64,000 bases of DNA. It comes from Hymenobacter swuensis DY53. Lineage in GTDB: Bacteria > Bacteroidota > Bacteroidia > Cytophagales > Hymenobacteraceae. Both the position numbers and the translations under genes were made by a program. The notes under the pieces are model-generated. The model had not been told where the DNA came from. It saw nothing but the letters and a program-made list of their open reading frames with translations, and made no database searches. Below, piece after piece: positions 55,649-63,673 of the stretch. The DNA lies in assembly GCF_000576555.1 (NCBI RefSeq), contig NZ_CP007145.1:2480001-2544000 (forward strand), written 5' to 3'. The stretch's first letter is position 1, and every line of letters starts with the position of its first letter.

Positions 55649-56002
55649 ATGAAAAAGCTCCTCCTGTCTGCTTTGCTGCTGGCCTCCACCGGCATGCTGA
55701 CCTCCGCCACGTCGCCCACCCTGCCGGCCCGTCCCCTGTGTGATGCCTACATCGAAATTTATGGCACCGACTGGTGCGAGGAAGGCCTGGTTCCCATTCA
55801 CGGCAATTCCAGCGACCCGAACGCCACGTATTACTGGCAAATCGTTGGTACCGGAGCCACCGTGTTGGGGAATACCAGCCAGGATGCTTACATCCGGATT
55901 CGCTCCAACGCCAACTTCCAGCTGCAGCTCACCGTCAACGGCTCCTGCTCTTCTACCACCGAAACCCTCACGTACCAAGACTTCGTCGATCTGTGTAACT
56001 AA
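55649..56002 (+). CDS. Small secreted Ig/PKD-like beta protein
   Basis: A 117-residue protein from the ATG at 55649, 42 bases after the previous stop. A signal peptide (LLLSALLLASTGML) is followed by a beta-sandwich-like domain (YYWQIVGTGATVLGN, FQLQLTVNGSCSS) of PKD/Ig type with several cysteines. It lacks the GxxxG motifs of its neighbours but is exported with them. Confidence 0.7.
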   Translation: MKKLLLSALLLASTGMLTSATSPTLPARPLCDAYIEIYGTDWCEEGLVPIHGNSSDPNATYYWQIVGTGATVLGNTSQDAYIRIRSNANFQLQLTVNGSCSSTTETLTYQDFVDLCN

Positions 56003-56055
56003 TACGCCGCCTGGCGTACCAGTCCGACGTACTTCTACCTTCCTTTCCTGTTCCC

Positions 56056-56325
56056 ATGAAACATCTTTTTCTGGCGCTGCTGCTGCTGGGCTCTGCCGGT
56101 AGCACCTGCCTGGCCGCTCCCGCCACTGCCTCTCACGCCCGCACTATCTGGCTGGGCCCTTCTCCCTACCACATCGGGGTGGCCGATGGCCAGGCTATCA
56201 AGCCTTACCTGACACCCGAGCAGCTGACGGCCGAAATTGCTTACGCCGATGAGATGCGCGCCAGCTCCACCACTCTGGAAGACCGTCAGTACTGGTTGGG
56301 CTACTCCTCAGGCCTGCGAAACTAG
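56056..56325 (+). CDS. Small secreted protein, GxxxG family member 2
   Basis: An 89-residue protein. A signal peptide (LFLALLLLGSAGSTCLAA) is followed by YHIGVADGQAIK, a helix with LTAEIAYADEM and the C-terminal YWLGYSSGLRN. It matches member 1 in layout. Followed by a strong bidirectional terminator. Confidence 0.75.
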   Translation: MKHLFLALLLLGSAGSTCLAAPATASHARTIWLGPSPYHIGVADGQAIKPYLTPEQLTAEIAYADEMRASSTTLEDRQYWLGYSSGLRN

Positions 56326-56345
56326 TGCCCTGGCGCTGGCCACGT

Positions 56346-56398
56346 AGCTACACAACACAAAGCCCCTCCATATTGGAGGGGCTTTGTGTTGTGTAGCT
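56346..56398. terminator. Bidirectional rho-independent terminator
   Basis: A ~25-base perfect stem with loop TAT and T/A tracts separates the convergent family members 2 and 3. Confidence 0.92.
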
Positions 56399-56429
56399 GG
56401 CTGCGGAAATGAAAAAGTAAGAGGCTCGG

Positions 56430-56759
56430 TTACACCTCCTCCTCCGCAGCGCGTTCCAAGCCATCAATGAACCCGAGCCAGAAATCCTCCTCGTGCGTGT
56501 CGCCATTCTGGCGAGCGGCCTGTACGGCCCGGCTGGCCCGCAGATATTCGGCGTCGATGGCGGCCGTATATTGTGGCGTGCCTTCCCCGTACTGGCTGGC
56601 CCAGTGGCTACGATAGCCCTGCCCGGTTGCCAAGCCGCTGTAGTAATCCGAGGGAGAAACCTGCTCGTTGCTAAACGTGGCAGGAGCGGCAAGCCCAGTG
56701 CCTGCCTGCAAGCCGCTGAGGAGTAGCCCCAGGGCAATTGAACGCCATACTGCTTTCAT
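56430..56759 (-). CDS. Small secreted protein, GxxxG family member 3
   Basis: A 109-residue protein with signal peptide (LGLLLSGLQAGTGLAA). The mature part has YYSGLATGQGYRS, then GEGTPQYTAAIDAEY (compare GTPDYEQALNTAI in member 1) and the end DFWLGFIDGLERA followed by an acidic tail (AEEEV). Convergent with member 2. Confidence 0.75.
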   Translation of the reverse strand: MKAVWRSIALGLLLSGLQAGTGLAAPATFSNEQVSPSDYYSGLATGQGYRSHWASQYGEGTPQYTAAIDAEYLRASRAVQAARQNGDTHEEDFWLGFIDGLERAAEEEV

Positions 56760-57153
56760 ACTGGAAGGAATAGTGAAGTGAGTAGAGGCGGCAAAGTCGG
56801 CACCAGACTGCTTGTTGTACAGGCTATGCTTTAGCAGATTGTGACATCCTTCTTGCTGCTTTATACCAGGCTGTGGCTGAAAACGCCAAAACGGTCATGC
56901 TGAGCTTGTCGAAGCATCTCTACCGGTTTGTTGAGTGGCCTCAGGAAAGCGGTAGAGATGCTTCGGCAAGCTCAGCATGACGTTCAACGAGCTGCAAACG
57001 ACTTTTCGGGCACAGCCCGGTATGCTCATTCGCTTCTACCTGCACTCCTACGCCTGCGCTGACGGTCCTTCCCTATTTACGCCGACATCCGCTAGGGCCG
57101 GGACGACGCCACCACTGATGACCTCTCCCGACTGCGCACCAGCAGGGGCCAGA
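56760..57153. other. Intergenic region with a palindromic repeat
   Basis: Contains the repeat at 56895-56982 and the short terminator at 57154. A plus-strand open frame begins inside the repeat (56977), but its product has no gene-like features. Confidence 0.5.
56895..56982. repeat. Palindromic repeat (GTCATGCTGAGC...GCATCTCTACC family), copy 2
   Basis: The 32-base arms (56895-56926 and 56951-56982) are inverted copies with one mismatch and a 24-base loop. Both arm ends share GTCATGCTGAGC and GAAGCATCTCTACC with the repeat between hisH and hisA, 55 kb away; the middle of the arm differs (CTTGT here). Confidence 0.93.
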
Positions 57154-57182
57154 AAAAGCCCCGGCGCATTGCCGGGGCTTTT
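57154..57182 (-). terminator. Rho-independent terminator of family member 4
   Basis: AAAAGCCCCGGC pairs with GCCGGGGCTTTT around GCATT; in the minus direction it ends in T. It lies 8 bases past the stop of the gene at 57190. Confidence 0.88.
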
Positions 57183-57189
57183 CCAACTG

Positions 57190-57585
57190 CTAGTCAAATA
57201 CCGGCTCAATGGGGCCACCGCCCCCGCCCCCGGGCCCCGTACCCGTACCTGGACCGGTGCCGCCGGGGCTACCACAGGTAACGGGCGTATTGTACCCCTC
57301 TTCCATACCATCCAGATATCCCTGGTAGTAATCGTACTCATCTTGTGAGGCAGCCGTGTCTCGCCAGTAGGCAACGCGCTGCCGGTACCATTCATAGTTC
57401 TGCGGGAAATTATTGCCGTCGATGCACTTATTCTGCTCGGTTTCGCGCTTGCCCGCCGTATAGCCATTCTGGTAATCGGTAGAGGACCCGGCCTGCGCGG
57501 TGCTGGCTCGGGGAGGAGTGAAAGCGGCGGCACCGGACCCGAGGGCCAGCAGCAACACCAGAGAAAAGGAACGTAGCTGATTCAT
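57190..57585 (-). CDS. Small secreted protein, GxxxG family member 4 with glycine-rich tail
   Basis: A 131-residue protein from the ATG at 57585. A signal peptide (LVLLLALGSGAAAF) is followed by YQNGYTAGKRET, a tyrosine-rich helix (NYEWYRQRVAYW) and YYQGYLDGMEEG, the two motifs of the family. A unique ~30-residue Gly/Pro tail (GGTGPGTGTGPGGGGGG) follows. The tail could act as a linker or adhesive segment. Confidence 0.75.
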   Translation of the reverse strand: MNQLRSFSLVLLLALGSGAAAFTPPRASTAQAGSSTDYQNGYTAGKRETEQNKCIDGNNFPQNYEWYRQRVAYWRDTAASQDEYDYYQGYLDGMEEGYNTPVTCGSPGGTGPGTGTGPGGGGGGPIEPVFD

Positions 57586-57746
57586 GGAATGAAGGTGAAT
57601 GTGGGATGTCAAGATCAGCTTCTTCTGCACGACATGTAAAGGCTATGTCAGGCGTTGTTGTGACATCTACTCCGAACCATCAGCTTTGCACGCTGGTACT
57701 CCCGCGCCATACCCGGCAACGCATAGCTGCCGCCAGCAGACAGCAG

Positions 57747-58277
57747 CTATGCGCCCAGCACTTCCTCATCCGGCACCCGCTCAAACTCTATCACCCACAC
57801 CCACTCATTACGAGCCCAGGCCGTAGGATATATGGAAGCAAGCAACGCCTGAAAGGCCGCCGTGGGACTATTGTACCAGCAAAAATCGTCCGGGTTATCC
57901 GGGTCCGGCTCTACTCCACCCCATTGCACCCGCCCGGCTTTTTCCCGAGGGCGGATGCCTTCTGCCAGCGCCTCGGCATCCGTCAGGCACCGAACCTGCT
58001 CAGCCCGGATGCTCACCACGCGCAGGCTACTGGCGGGGTCCTCCAGCACCCGCAACTTCTCACCTGGTTGCCCAAAAGGACACGCAACCGGTGGCAGCAG
58101 GGCCTGGTTGTGGCGCAGATCTTCGAATAGGGCCCCGGCTGCCGCCAGCTCACGGTACTGGTAGCGGCCGGGCTCCTGCTGCACAGGCAGAGATAAGGAA
58201 AACCGACGGCGGGTCACTGTTTTGTGTCCCGCCAGGACGGCCGCCAGCATGGCAGGATTAAAGGAGATAGAGCGCAT
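57747..58277 (-). CDS. ASCH/PUA-like domain protein
   Basis: A 176-residue protein. The start SISFNPAMLAAVLAGHKTVTRR and the end ARNEWVWVIEFERV match the ASCH-like proteins often found in phage and island DNA, with CPFGQPGEKLRVLED in the middle. The fold binds RNA or modified nucleobases. The precise function is unknown. Confidence 0.8.
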   Translation of the reverse strand: MRSISFNPAMLAAVLAGHKTVTRRRFSLSLPVQQEPGRYQYRELAAAGALFEDLRHNQALLPPVACPFGQPGEKLRVLEDPASSLRVVSIRAEQVRCLTDAEALAEGIRPREKAGRVQWGGVEPDPDNPDDFCWYNSPTAAFQALLASIYPTAWARNEWVWVIEFERVPDEEVLGA

Positions 58278-58492
58278 ACAGCCGCGAAGTTATACCGGCC
58301 GGCTTAGCCGGTACGCACTCAATCGTGCTGCCTAAACTAATACAAAAGGCGTATATCATCGGGCAGACGCAGGTACATCCCATGCCGTTTGCTTAGCTAT
58401 AACTACTCATGCTATTCTGAAACCAATCTGCACTACGAGTAGCCAGTAGATTCTTAAAGAGTTTGTAATCTTGCAGTACTTAATCTGGTCTG

Positions 58493-59899
58493 ATGCTTTA
58501 CAATTCTCTACAGTTCCTAGTCTTTTTCATTGTTGTAACTATTCTGTATTTCCAGTTGCCGTGGCGAGGCCGTTGGATGTTATTACTCGGGGCTAGCTGC
58601 TTCTTTTACATGGCCTTTGTGCCTGAGTATATTCTCATCTTAGGCTTCACGATTGTTATCGACTACTTCGCCGGGCTGCAAATTGAACGGGCCAGAGGCT
58701 TTCACAGGAAGCTGTGGCTTATCAGTAGCCTAGCTGCCAACATTAGTATTCTGGCCGTCTTCAAGTATTTCAACTTCTTCGTTTCTAACGCTAATGCGGC
58801 GCTGGCCTTTGCGGGTATGCCTACGTCGCTGCCCTTCCTGAACATGCTCTTACCTATTGGCCTGTCTTTTCACACCTTTCAGGCCATGAGCTATACTATT
58901 GAAGTGTACAGGGGGAACTACCCGGCCGAACGGCATTTCGGGATATACTCCCTGTATGTCATGTTTTACCCACAGTTGGTAGCCGGCCCAATTGAGCGCC
59001 CACAAAACGTCTTACCGCAATTTCACGAGCAGTATAAATTTGATTGGGAACTGTGCAAAAGCGGCTTATTGCAGATGGCCTTCGGGTTATTCAAGAAGGT
59101 GGTCATTGCTGACCGGTTGGCCCGGGTGGTGGATGGTGCTTACGATGATGTTGGCACCCAAAATAGCACGACCCTCTTAATTGCTACCGTCTTCTATGCC
59201 TTCCAGATTTACTGTGACTTCTCTGGCTACTCCGATATTGGTATAGGAGCTGCGCGGGTAATGGGCTTCGATCTAATGAAGAATTTCGATCAGCCTTATA
59301 CTGCCCGCTCTATTGGTGAGTTCTGGCGGCGGTGGCACATCTCCCTGTCTACCTGGTTTCGAGATTACCTCTACATCCCATTAGGAGGCAATCGGGTTAA
59401 GTACTCGCGCCGCCTGTTCAACGTGCTGCTGGTGTTTCTAATCAGTGGCCTGTGGCATGGTGCCAGTTGGGCGTTCATCATCTGGGGCGGCTTACATGGC
59501 TTATACCAAATTGTGGCGCAACTGTGGAACCGCGTCTTCCCTCCACGAGAAGCCTGGGAGCAAACCTGGATCAAGAAGACGTGGGACGTGCTTTCCACCT
59601 TTGCCTTGGTAACGTTTGCCTGGATATTCTTCCGGGCCCACGGCGCGCACGATGCAGTCCTGGTCATCAAAAAGCTGTTTATCCACACCGCTTACCAAGT
59701 CCCAGATTTAGCCCTGAATGTGGGCGAGACGCTGCTGTGCGTGGCACTCATTGGACTACTACTCTGGAAGGAACGGTACTATATGACGCTGCCGACTGCT
59801 CAGACCTGGAAGTTTGCCACGCTGTTCAGCGTGCTGCTTTTTAGCTGCTATCTGCTAGGAGTATTTGACCACAGTCAGTTTATCTACTTCCAATTCTAA
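58493..59899 (+). CDS. MBOAT-family O-acyltransferase (AlgI-like)
   Basis: A 468-residue polytopic membrane protein. The MBOAT core is seen in YPQLVAGPIERPQNVLPQF, FWRRWHISLSTWFRDYLYIPLGG and the active-site histidine in LISGLWHGASWAF. AlgI-type enzymes pass acyl groups across the membrane for polysaccharide O-acetylation. The next gene, 5 bases on, encodes the likely periplasmic partner. GC content is lower than most of the window. Confidence 0.95.
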   Translation: MLYNSLQFLVFFIVVTILYFQLPWRGRWMLLLGASCFFYMAFVPEYILILGFTIVIDYFAGLQIERARGFHRKLWLISSLAANISILAVFKYFNFFVSNANAALAFAGMPTSLPFLNMLLPIGLSFHTFQAMSYTIEVYRGNYPAERHFGIYSLYVMFYPQLVAGPIERPQNVLPQFHEQYKFDWELCKSGLLQMAFGLFKKVVIADRLARVVDGAYDDVGTQNSTTLLIATVFYAFQIYCDFSGYSDIGIGAARVMGFDLMKNFDQPYTARSIGEFWRRWHISLSTWFRDYLYIPLGGNRVKYSRRLFNVLLVFLISGLWHGASWAFIIWGGLHGLYQIVAQLWNRVFPPREAWEQTWIKKTWDVLSTFALVTFAWIFFRAHGAHDAVLVIKKLFIHTAYQVPDLALNVGETLLCVALIGLLLWKERYYMTLPTAQTWKFATLFSVLLFSCYLLGVFDHSQFIYFQF

Positions 59900-59904
59900 G
59901 CATC

Positions 59905-60969
59905 ATGAAGCGGATATTACTGTTTTCGATTGCCGCCCTGTTCCTGGGAATTGGTGTGTTAAGTAGCAATACAGAGTGGATGAAGGCACTGGGGCAATAC
60001 CGTGCTGATGCGTGGCCTACCGACAAGTACCGGTATGGTGATTTGTATGGACTTTCCTATTTACCACATTACAAAACCCCTGTCTTTAAACTGGCTGATC
60101 TGAAACCGGATTACGTCAAGTCAAAGGCCGTCAGCAATGTGCATCTGTACACCATCTGTGACAGTTACATCTGGGCCTTTTTACAGACTGATTCGCTTCT
60201 GGCTCACGCCGATGCGTACCGTTTTTCGCGCCTGGACTATGAAGGCAAGCGTTTTCACTTAGATTCTACCAAGAAAAATGTTCTGGTGCTGGAAATGGTA
60301 GAACGTCGCGTGCGCTACACCTTGCCCGATACGACCGTGTTGTATCAGCAGCTTGAAGTAGTGGCTTCCCGTGCAGAGGAATCCACCCAAGACATGAAAC
60401 CTGTTTCCTGGGTAAATAGCCATCTGTTCAACAAGGATATTGAGTCGAATCTGGAATTCAATTTGTTCGACTATCCGCTTTTCACTCCCCTGAAAGAAGT
60501 AAAGGCTAAGCTTAATCAGACGGTGTTCAACCGCATTAGTCCAGACGTATTTATCTCGCCGACGCGTGACCGGCTCTACTACCAGAAAACAATTGATACA
60601 ACGCTAAATTCAAGCTCTTTCAATCCGCTTCCCAGGGAGGAAGAGGCCATGTTGGTGAAAAATTTCAATCAAGTATACAACCACTACAAACGGGCCGGAT
60701 TTGATGAGGTGTACTTAGCCATTATGCCAAATCCTGTCACTGTTCTGGAGCCAGAGTTAGGGAAGTATAATAACCTGATTCCACGCATTCAGCAAAACCC
60801 AGCCCTACAGATGCCGGTGATTGACGTCTATACCAAATTTCAACGGATGAAGGAGCAGCCTATTTATGCCCGCTCGGATACCCACTGGACGAAAACAGGC
60901 TTTCTGGCAAGCTTAGCGTTAATTGATTCTTCTTTAGCTACACATATAATATCTCGTGCGAGGAAGTAG
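59905..60969 (+). CDS. AlgX/AlgJ-like SGNH protein, partner of the MBOAT gene
   Basis: A 354-residue exported or membrane-anchored protein (N-terminal helix LLFSIAALFLGIGVL). CDSYIWAF corresponds to the GDSF/GDSY catalytic serine block (first Gly replaced by Cys), and SDTHWTKTGF matches the D-x-H-W motif of AlgX/AlgJ-type O-acetyltransferases. It probably moves the acetyl group supplied by the MBOAT protein to a polysaccharide in the periplasm. Confidence 0.8.
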   Translation: MKRILLFSIAALFLGIGVLSSNTEWMKALGQYRADAWPTDKYRYGDLYGLSYLPHYKTPVFKLADLKPDYVKSKAVSNVHLYTICDSYIWAFLQTDSLLAHADAYRFSRLDYEGKRFHLDSTKKNVLVLEMVERRVRYTLPDTTVLYQQLEVVASRAEESTQDMKPVSWVNSHLFNKDIESNLEFNLFDYPLFTPLKEVKAKLNQTVFNRISPDVFISPTRDRLYYQKTIDTTLNSSSFNPLPREEEAMLVKNFNQVYNHYKRAGFDEVYLAIMPNPVTVLEPELGKYNNLIPRIQQNPALQMPVIDVYTKFQRMKEQPIYARSDTHWTKTGFLASLALIDSSLATHIISRARK

Positions 60970-61070
60970 AACCCAAGCTCTTACCCCAACTGCGTAGCCC
61001 CTCCTAAAATGGCACGCTTGTTGGCAATAGTTCTCATCGGTCATTTTTTTGTCCTCCTTATCCACACACC

Positions 61071-61529
61071 ATGCGTTCTTTTCAACAGCAGATTTTAGGC
61101 ATTGCCCTTGTAGCCGGGCTTTTAAGTATTTCCTCAACGGCGTCTGCCCAGAATGCAGTGCGCACGGCAGTTCAGCAAGGACAATCTGGTGCCTTTGTTC
61201 ATAAAACGGATCAGGTATATAACATCCCTAATGCCTCCCTGGGCATTCCCGGCCTAGCTCCCGATGCTCAGATTGAGATGACGCAGACCAAATTCATTAT
61301 TACTCCGTCGGGCAAATCAACTTCCGTTCTGGTAGGTAAGCTACCATCTGGTGTGGCTCCTCCCACACAACAAGTAGTGTACAACTCAACCTACACGGAA
61401 GTGGCGGAAGGTCCAACCAAGGGACGCACGTACCAAACCGTAGCAGTAACCGAGCCCAATGGTTCGATCACCTATACGGGCACGCTGGACAATATCAAGG
61501 GGAAGGGTAAAGGAAAGAGCAAAAAGTAA
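61071..61529 (+). CDS. Exported hypothetical protein with basic tail
   Basis: A 152-residue protein with signal peptide (LLSISSTASAQ). The mature part is Thr/Ser/Gln-rich beta-like sequence, ending in GKGKGKSKK. Function unknown. A terminator follows. Confidence 0.75.
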   Translation: MRSFQQQILGIALVAGLLSISSTASAQNAVRTAVQQGQSGAFVHKTDQVYNIPNASLGIPGLAPDAQIEMTQTKFIITPSGKSTSVLVGKLPSGVAPPTQQVVYNSTYTEVAEGPTKGRTYQTVAVTEPNGSITYTGTLDNIKGKGKGKSKK

Positions 61530-61554
61530 GTTTTGAAAGCCTTCCAGATTACCA

Positions 61555-61585
61555 AAAAGCGCCCCGGCTATGTCGGGGCGCTTTT
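61555..61585 (+). terminator. Rho-independent terminator
   Basis: AAAAGCGCCCCG pairs with CGGGGCGCTTTT around a seven-base loop. Confidence 0.92.
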
Positions 61586-61667
61586 ATAGTGTATACCTCC
61601 TAGCTAAGTAAATACTACCTATGCTAGCCTGCATCTATCTTCCGCTTTGGGTGGCTACCTTTGCGGC

Positions 61668-61961
61668 ATGAATCCTCCTTTGTTTCACCTTGGCCAAGCC
61701 GTGGTTTGCACCAACGACGACTTTACACTGCTGCTGGTGCAGAATCCGGTTATCCAGACGCCCAAGCGCGGCCCTATCTACACGGTGCGGGGACTGTACG
61801 CTACCCACCGGGGTTATGGCGTGACGCTGGCGGAAATCAACAACGCGGAGGTGGCACCAGGCTTTCCGGAGGCCAACTTTCACGAGGACCGTTTTGCCGC
61901 CGTGCCGCCGGTAGAGGAAGTAAGTCTGGCGGAGCTGCTGGAAGAAACCGTACTCGCCTGA
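61668..61961 (+). CDS. Hypothetical protein
   Basis: A 97-residue soluble protein from the ATG at 61668. It begins PPLFHLGQAVVCTNDD, then VQNPVIQTPKRGPIYTVRG, resembling small SH3-like Bacteroidota/phage hypotheticals with GxxYTVRG. The acidic C-terminal helix is SLAELLEETVLA. Function unknown. Confidence 0.7.
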   Translation: MNPPLFHLGQAVVCTNDDFTLLLVQNPVIQTPKRGPIYTVRGLYATHRGYGVTLAEINNAEVAPGFPEANFHEDRFAAVPPVEEVSLAELLEETVLA

Positions 61962-62071
61962 GTGCACTACGGCCCCGGCGCAGGTAACGCCTGAATTGCA
62001 CCACGCCAATAAACGGCGGTATTCTCCGCCGGCGCACGCAACTGTACGGGGCAGCGGGGGCTCTTTCCAGC

Positions 62072-62593
62072 ATGAAGCATATTTCCATATTAGGGTGCCT
62101 GTGGGCTTTGGCGGCCACGGCAGCCGTAGCGCAAGCTCCTACTCCCAGCACTAAAGTACTTGATGAGCGGTATGGCTTCCGGGGCGTGCGGTTCGAATCG
62201 GATACCAGTGCCCTGCCGGACCGGGCACTGGCGGAGGTAGGCGGCACTACCCGCTTTTACCGCCGCACCAGCGAGGTAAAGCAATTGGGGGAAGGCGAAG
62301 TATCGTCTATTCGCTACGGCTTTTACAAGGGCAAACTGGCCCTGGTCATTCTGGAAACCCGGGGCATCAGCAACAGCCGTGCCGTACTGGTTGCCATACA
62401 GCAGCAATACGGCGCGGGTACCCGCAACAGCCCATTCCGGCAACGCTACGCCTGGAACGGCAAAGCCGTAACCATGAGCTACGATGAAAACGCGGCCAGT
62501 AACGACGCCACCATCTTCATCAGCAGCAAGAAGCTCCGCGCCCAGCAGCTGAAGGCCGAGTATGATGCCGCCAAAAAGCTGAGCCCCGGCTAA
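62072..62593 (+). CDS. Exported hypothetical protein
   Basis: A 173-residue protein with signal peptide (LWALAATAAVAQAP). The mature alpha/beta domain has YGFRGVRFESDTSAL, YGFYKGKLALVILET and a C-terminal helix rich in Lys/Ala. It resembles exported Bacteroidota hypotheticals that lack functional data. Confidence 0.75.
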   Translation: MKHISILGCLWALAATAAVAQAPTPSTKVLDERYGFRGVRFESDTSALPDRALAEVGGTTRFYRRTSEVKQLGEGEVSSIRYGFYKGKLALVILETRGISNSRAVLVAIQQQYGAGTRNSPFRQRYAWNGKAVTMSYDENAASNDATIFISSKKLRAQQLKAEYDAAKKLSPG

Positions 62594-62659
62594 TAGCCTC
62601 GTCGGGAGTAATCAGAAAATCAGCATACAGCCAATGCGGCTGCCGGATTTACCACTCAC

Positions 62660-62696
62660 AAAAAAAGCCTTTCCAACACTGGAAAGGCTTTTTTTT
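62660..62696. terminator. Bidirectional rho-independent terminator
   Basis: AAAAAAGCCTTTCCA pairs with TGGAAAGGCTTTTTT around ACAC and is followed by a T run. It separates convergent genes. Confidence 0.92.
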
Positions 62697-62719
62697 ATAA
62701 CGAATAACTCGTTTCAACT

Positions 62720-63616
62720 CTACATCGGGCCATCGTCAATGCGGCTTTCCACAGCCTGTTGCACCGCCGGCGCCACGGCCGACAGCAGGTCGTAGCCGGT
62801 GGCAGCCTCAATGGCATCCACGGTGGTGCGGTACTGGCCCCAGTTGGTGTTAATGGACTGGTCGTTAGGCGTATCCACGGCAATAACCCGGGTGGCCGTA
62901 TTCACGCGGGTGGCGTCATTGTCGCCGGTGGGCAGAATCACCACCACTTTCCACACGCGCATAGGTACCGTTACCCGGCCCTGGTCGAGGGTAGTTTTGT
63001 AGCCACTGGAGCCGGTACCGCCCGTGCCGTAGCTACCCATGATGACGTACACCTCGTTGGCGCCGTTGGCGAGTTGGGCCCGACTGAAGTTTTCCAGGTT
63101 GGCCCAGGTTTGCTGGTTGTTGCGCGGAGCCTGCGGAATCATGTTGGTCATCAGAAACGTAGCCGAGTTGTCGGCCACGGTGTTGGTGCGGTCGGCCGAG
63201 GGGCAGTTGTGGCCCCTATCGAAGCCGGAGCCGCTGTAGCTGGTAGCCTGCACCTGGTACCAGCCGGTGGGCAGCGTGTTATCGGCCCGGAAATCGTCCT
63301 GCCGGTCGGCACTACCCCGGTTATCCAGGGTCAGGTGCCAGCTTACCCAGTTGGGCGTGCCCCGGTCGCGGTGGTAACTCAGCGCGTACTGCGGCTTCAG
63401 CAATAGGTAGTTGGTGGGTTGTTGAACATCGGCCACGGCACCGCTGGGGTTGCCCAGCGTGAGGTGCTCGGGGAGCACCACAGGTGGCGAAACAGGAGGA
63501 ACGGGCGCAACCGGTGTGGGGTCGGGCGAGGAAGAACAGGAGGATACCCAGGCGGCCACAGCCAGCAGCAAGGCACCACTCCCGCTCCGCCGAAGGGAAG
63601 GAAGCAGGAATAACAT
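62720..63616 (-). CDS. DNA/RNA non-specific endonuclease (NUC1), lipoprotein
   Basis: A 298-residue nuclease from the ATG at 63616. Lipobox region VAAWVSSCSSS indicates a lipid anchor outside the cytoplasm. The beta-beta-alpha-metal active site has DRGHNCPSADRT (catalytic His) and the metal Asn in QTWANLENFSR. The Pro/Val linker after the lipobox is typical. It probably degrades extracellular nucleic acid for nutrition or competition; no inhibitor gene is seen beside it. Confidence 0.94.
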   Translation of the reverse strand: MLFLLPSLRRSGSGALLLAVAAWVSSCSSSPDPTPVAPVPPVSPPVVLPEHLTLGNPSGAVADVQQPTNYLLLKPQYALSYHRDRGTPNWVSWHLTLDNRGSADRQDDFRADNTLPTGWYQVQATSYSGSGFDRGHNCPSADRTNTVADNSATFLMTNMIPQAPRNNQQTWANLENFSRAQLANGANEVYVIMGSYGTGGTGSSGYKTTLDQGRVTVPMRVWKVVVILPTGDNDATRVNTATRVIAVDTPNDQSINTNWGQYRTTVDAIEAATGYDLLSAVAPAVQQAVESRIDDGPM

Positions 63617-63673
63617 GCCGCAAAGGTAGTAGCCCTGGGCCGCCCGCCCCGGCCGGTCTAGGGCGGCCCCTGC

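Noticed and set aside
56977..57348. Plus-strand open frame starting inside the palindromic repeat
   Set aside because: Its start is in repeat DNA, it crosses a terminator and overlaps the better supported secreted-protein gene on the other strand.
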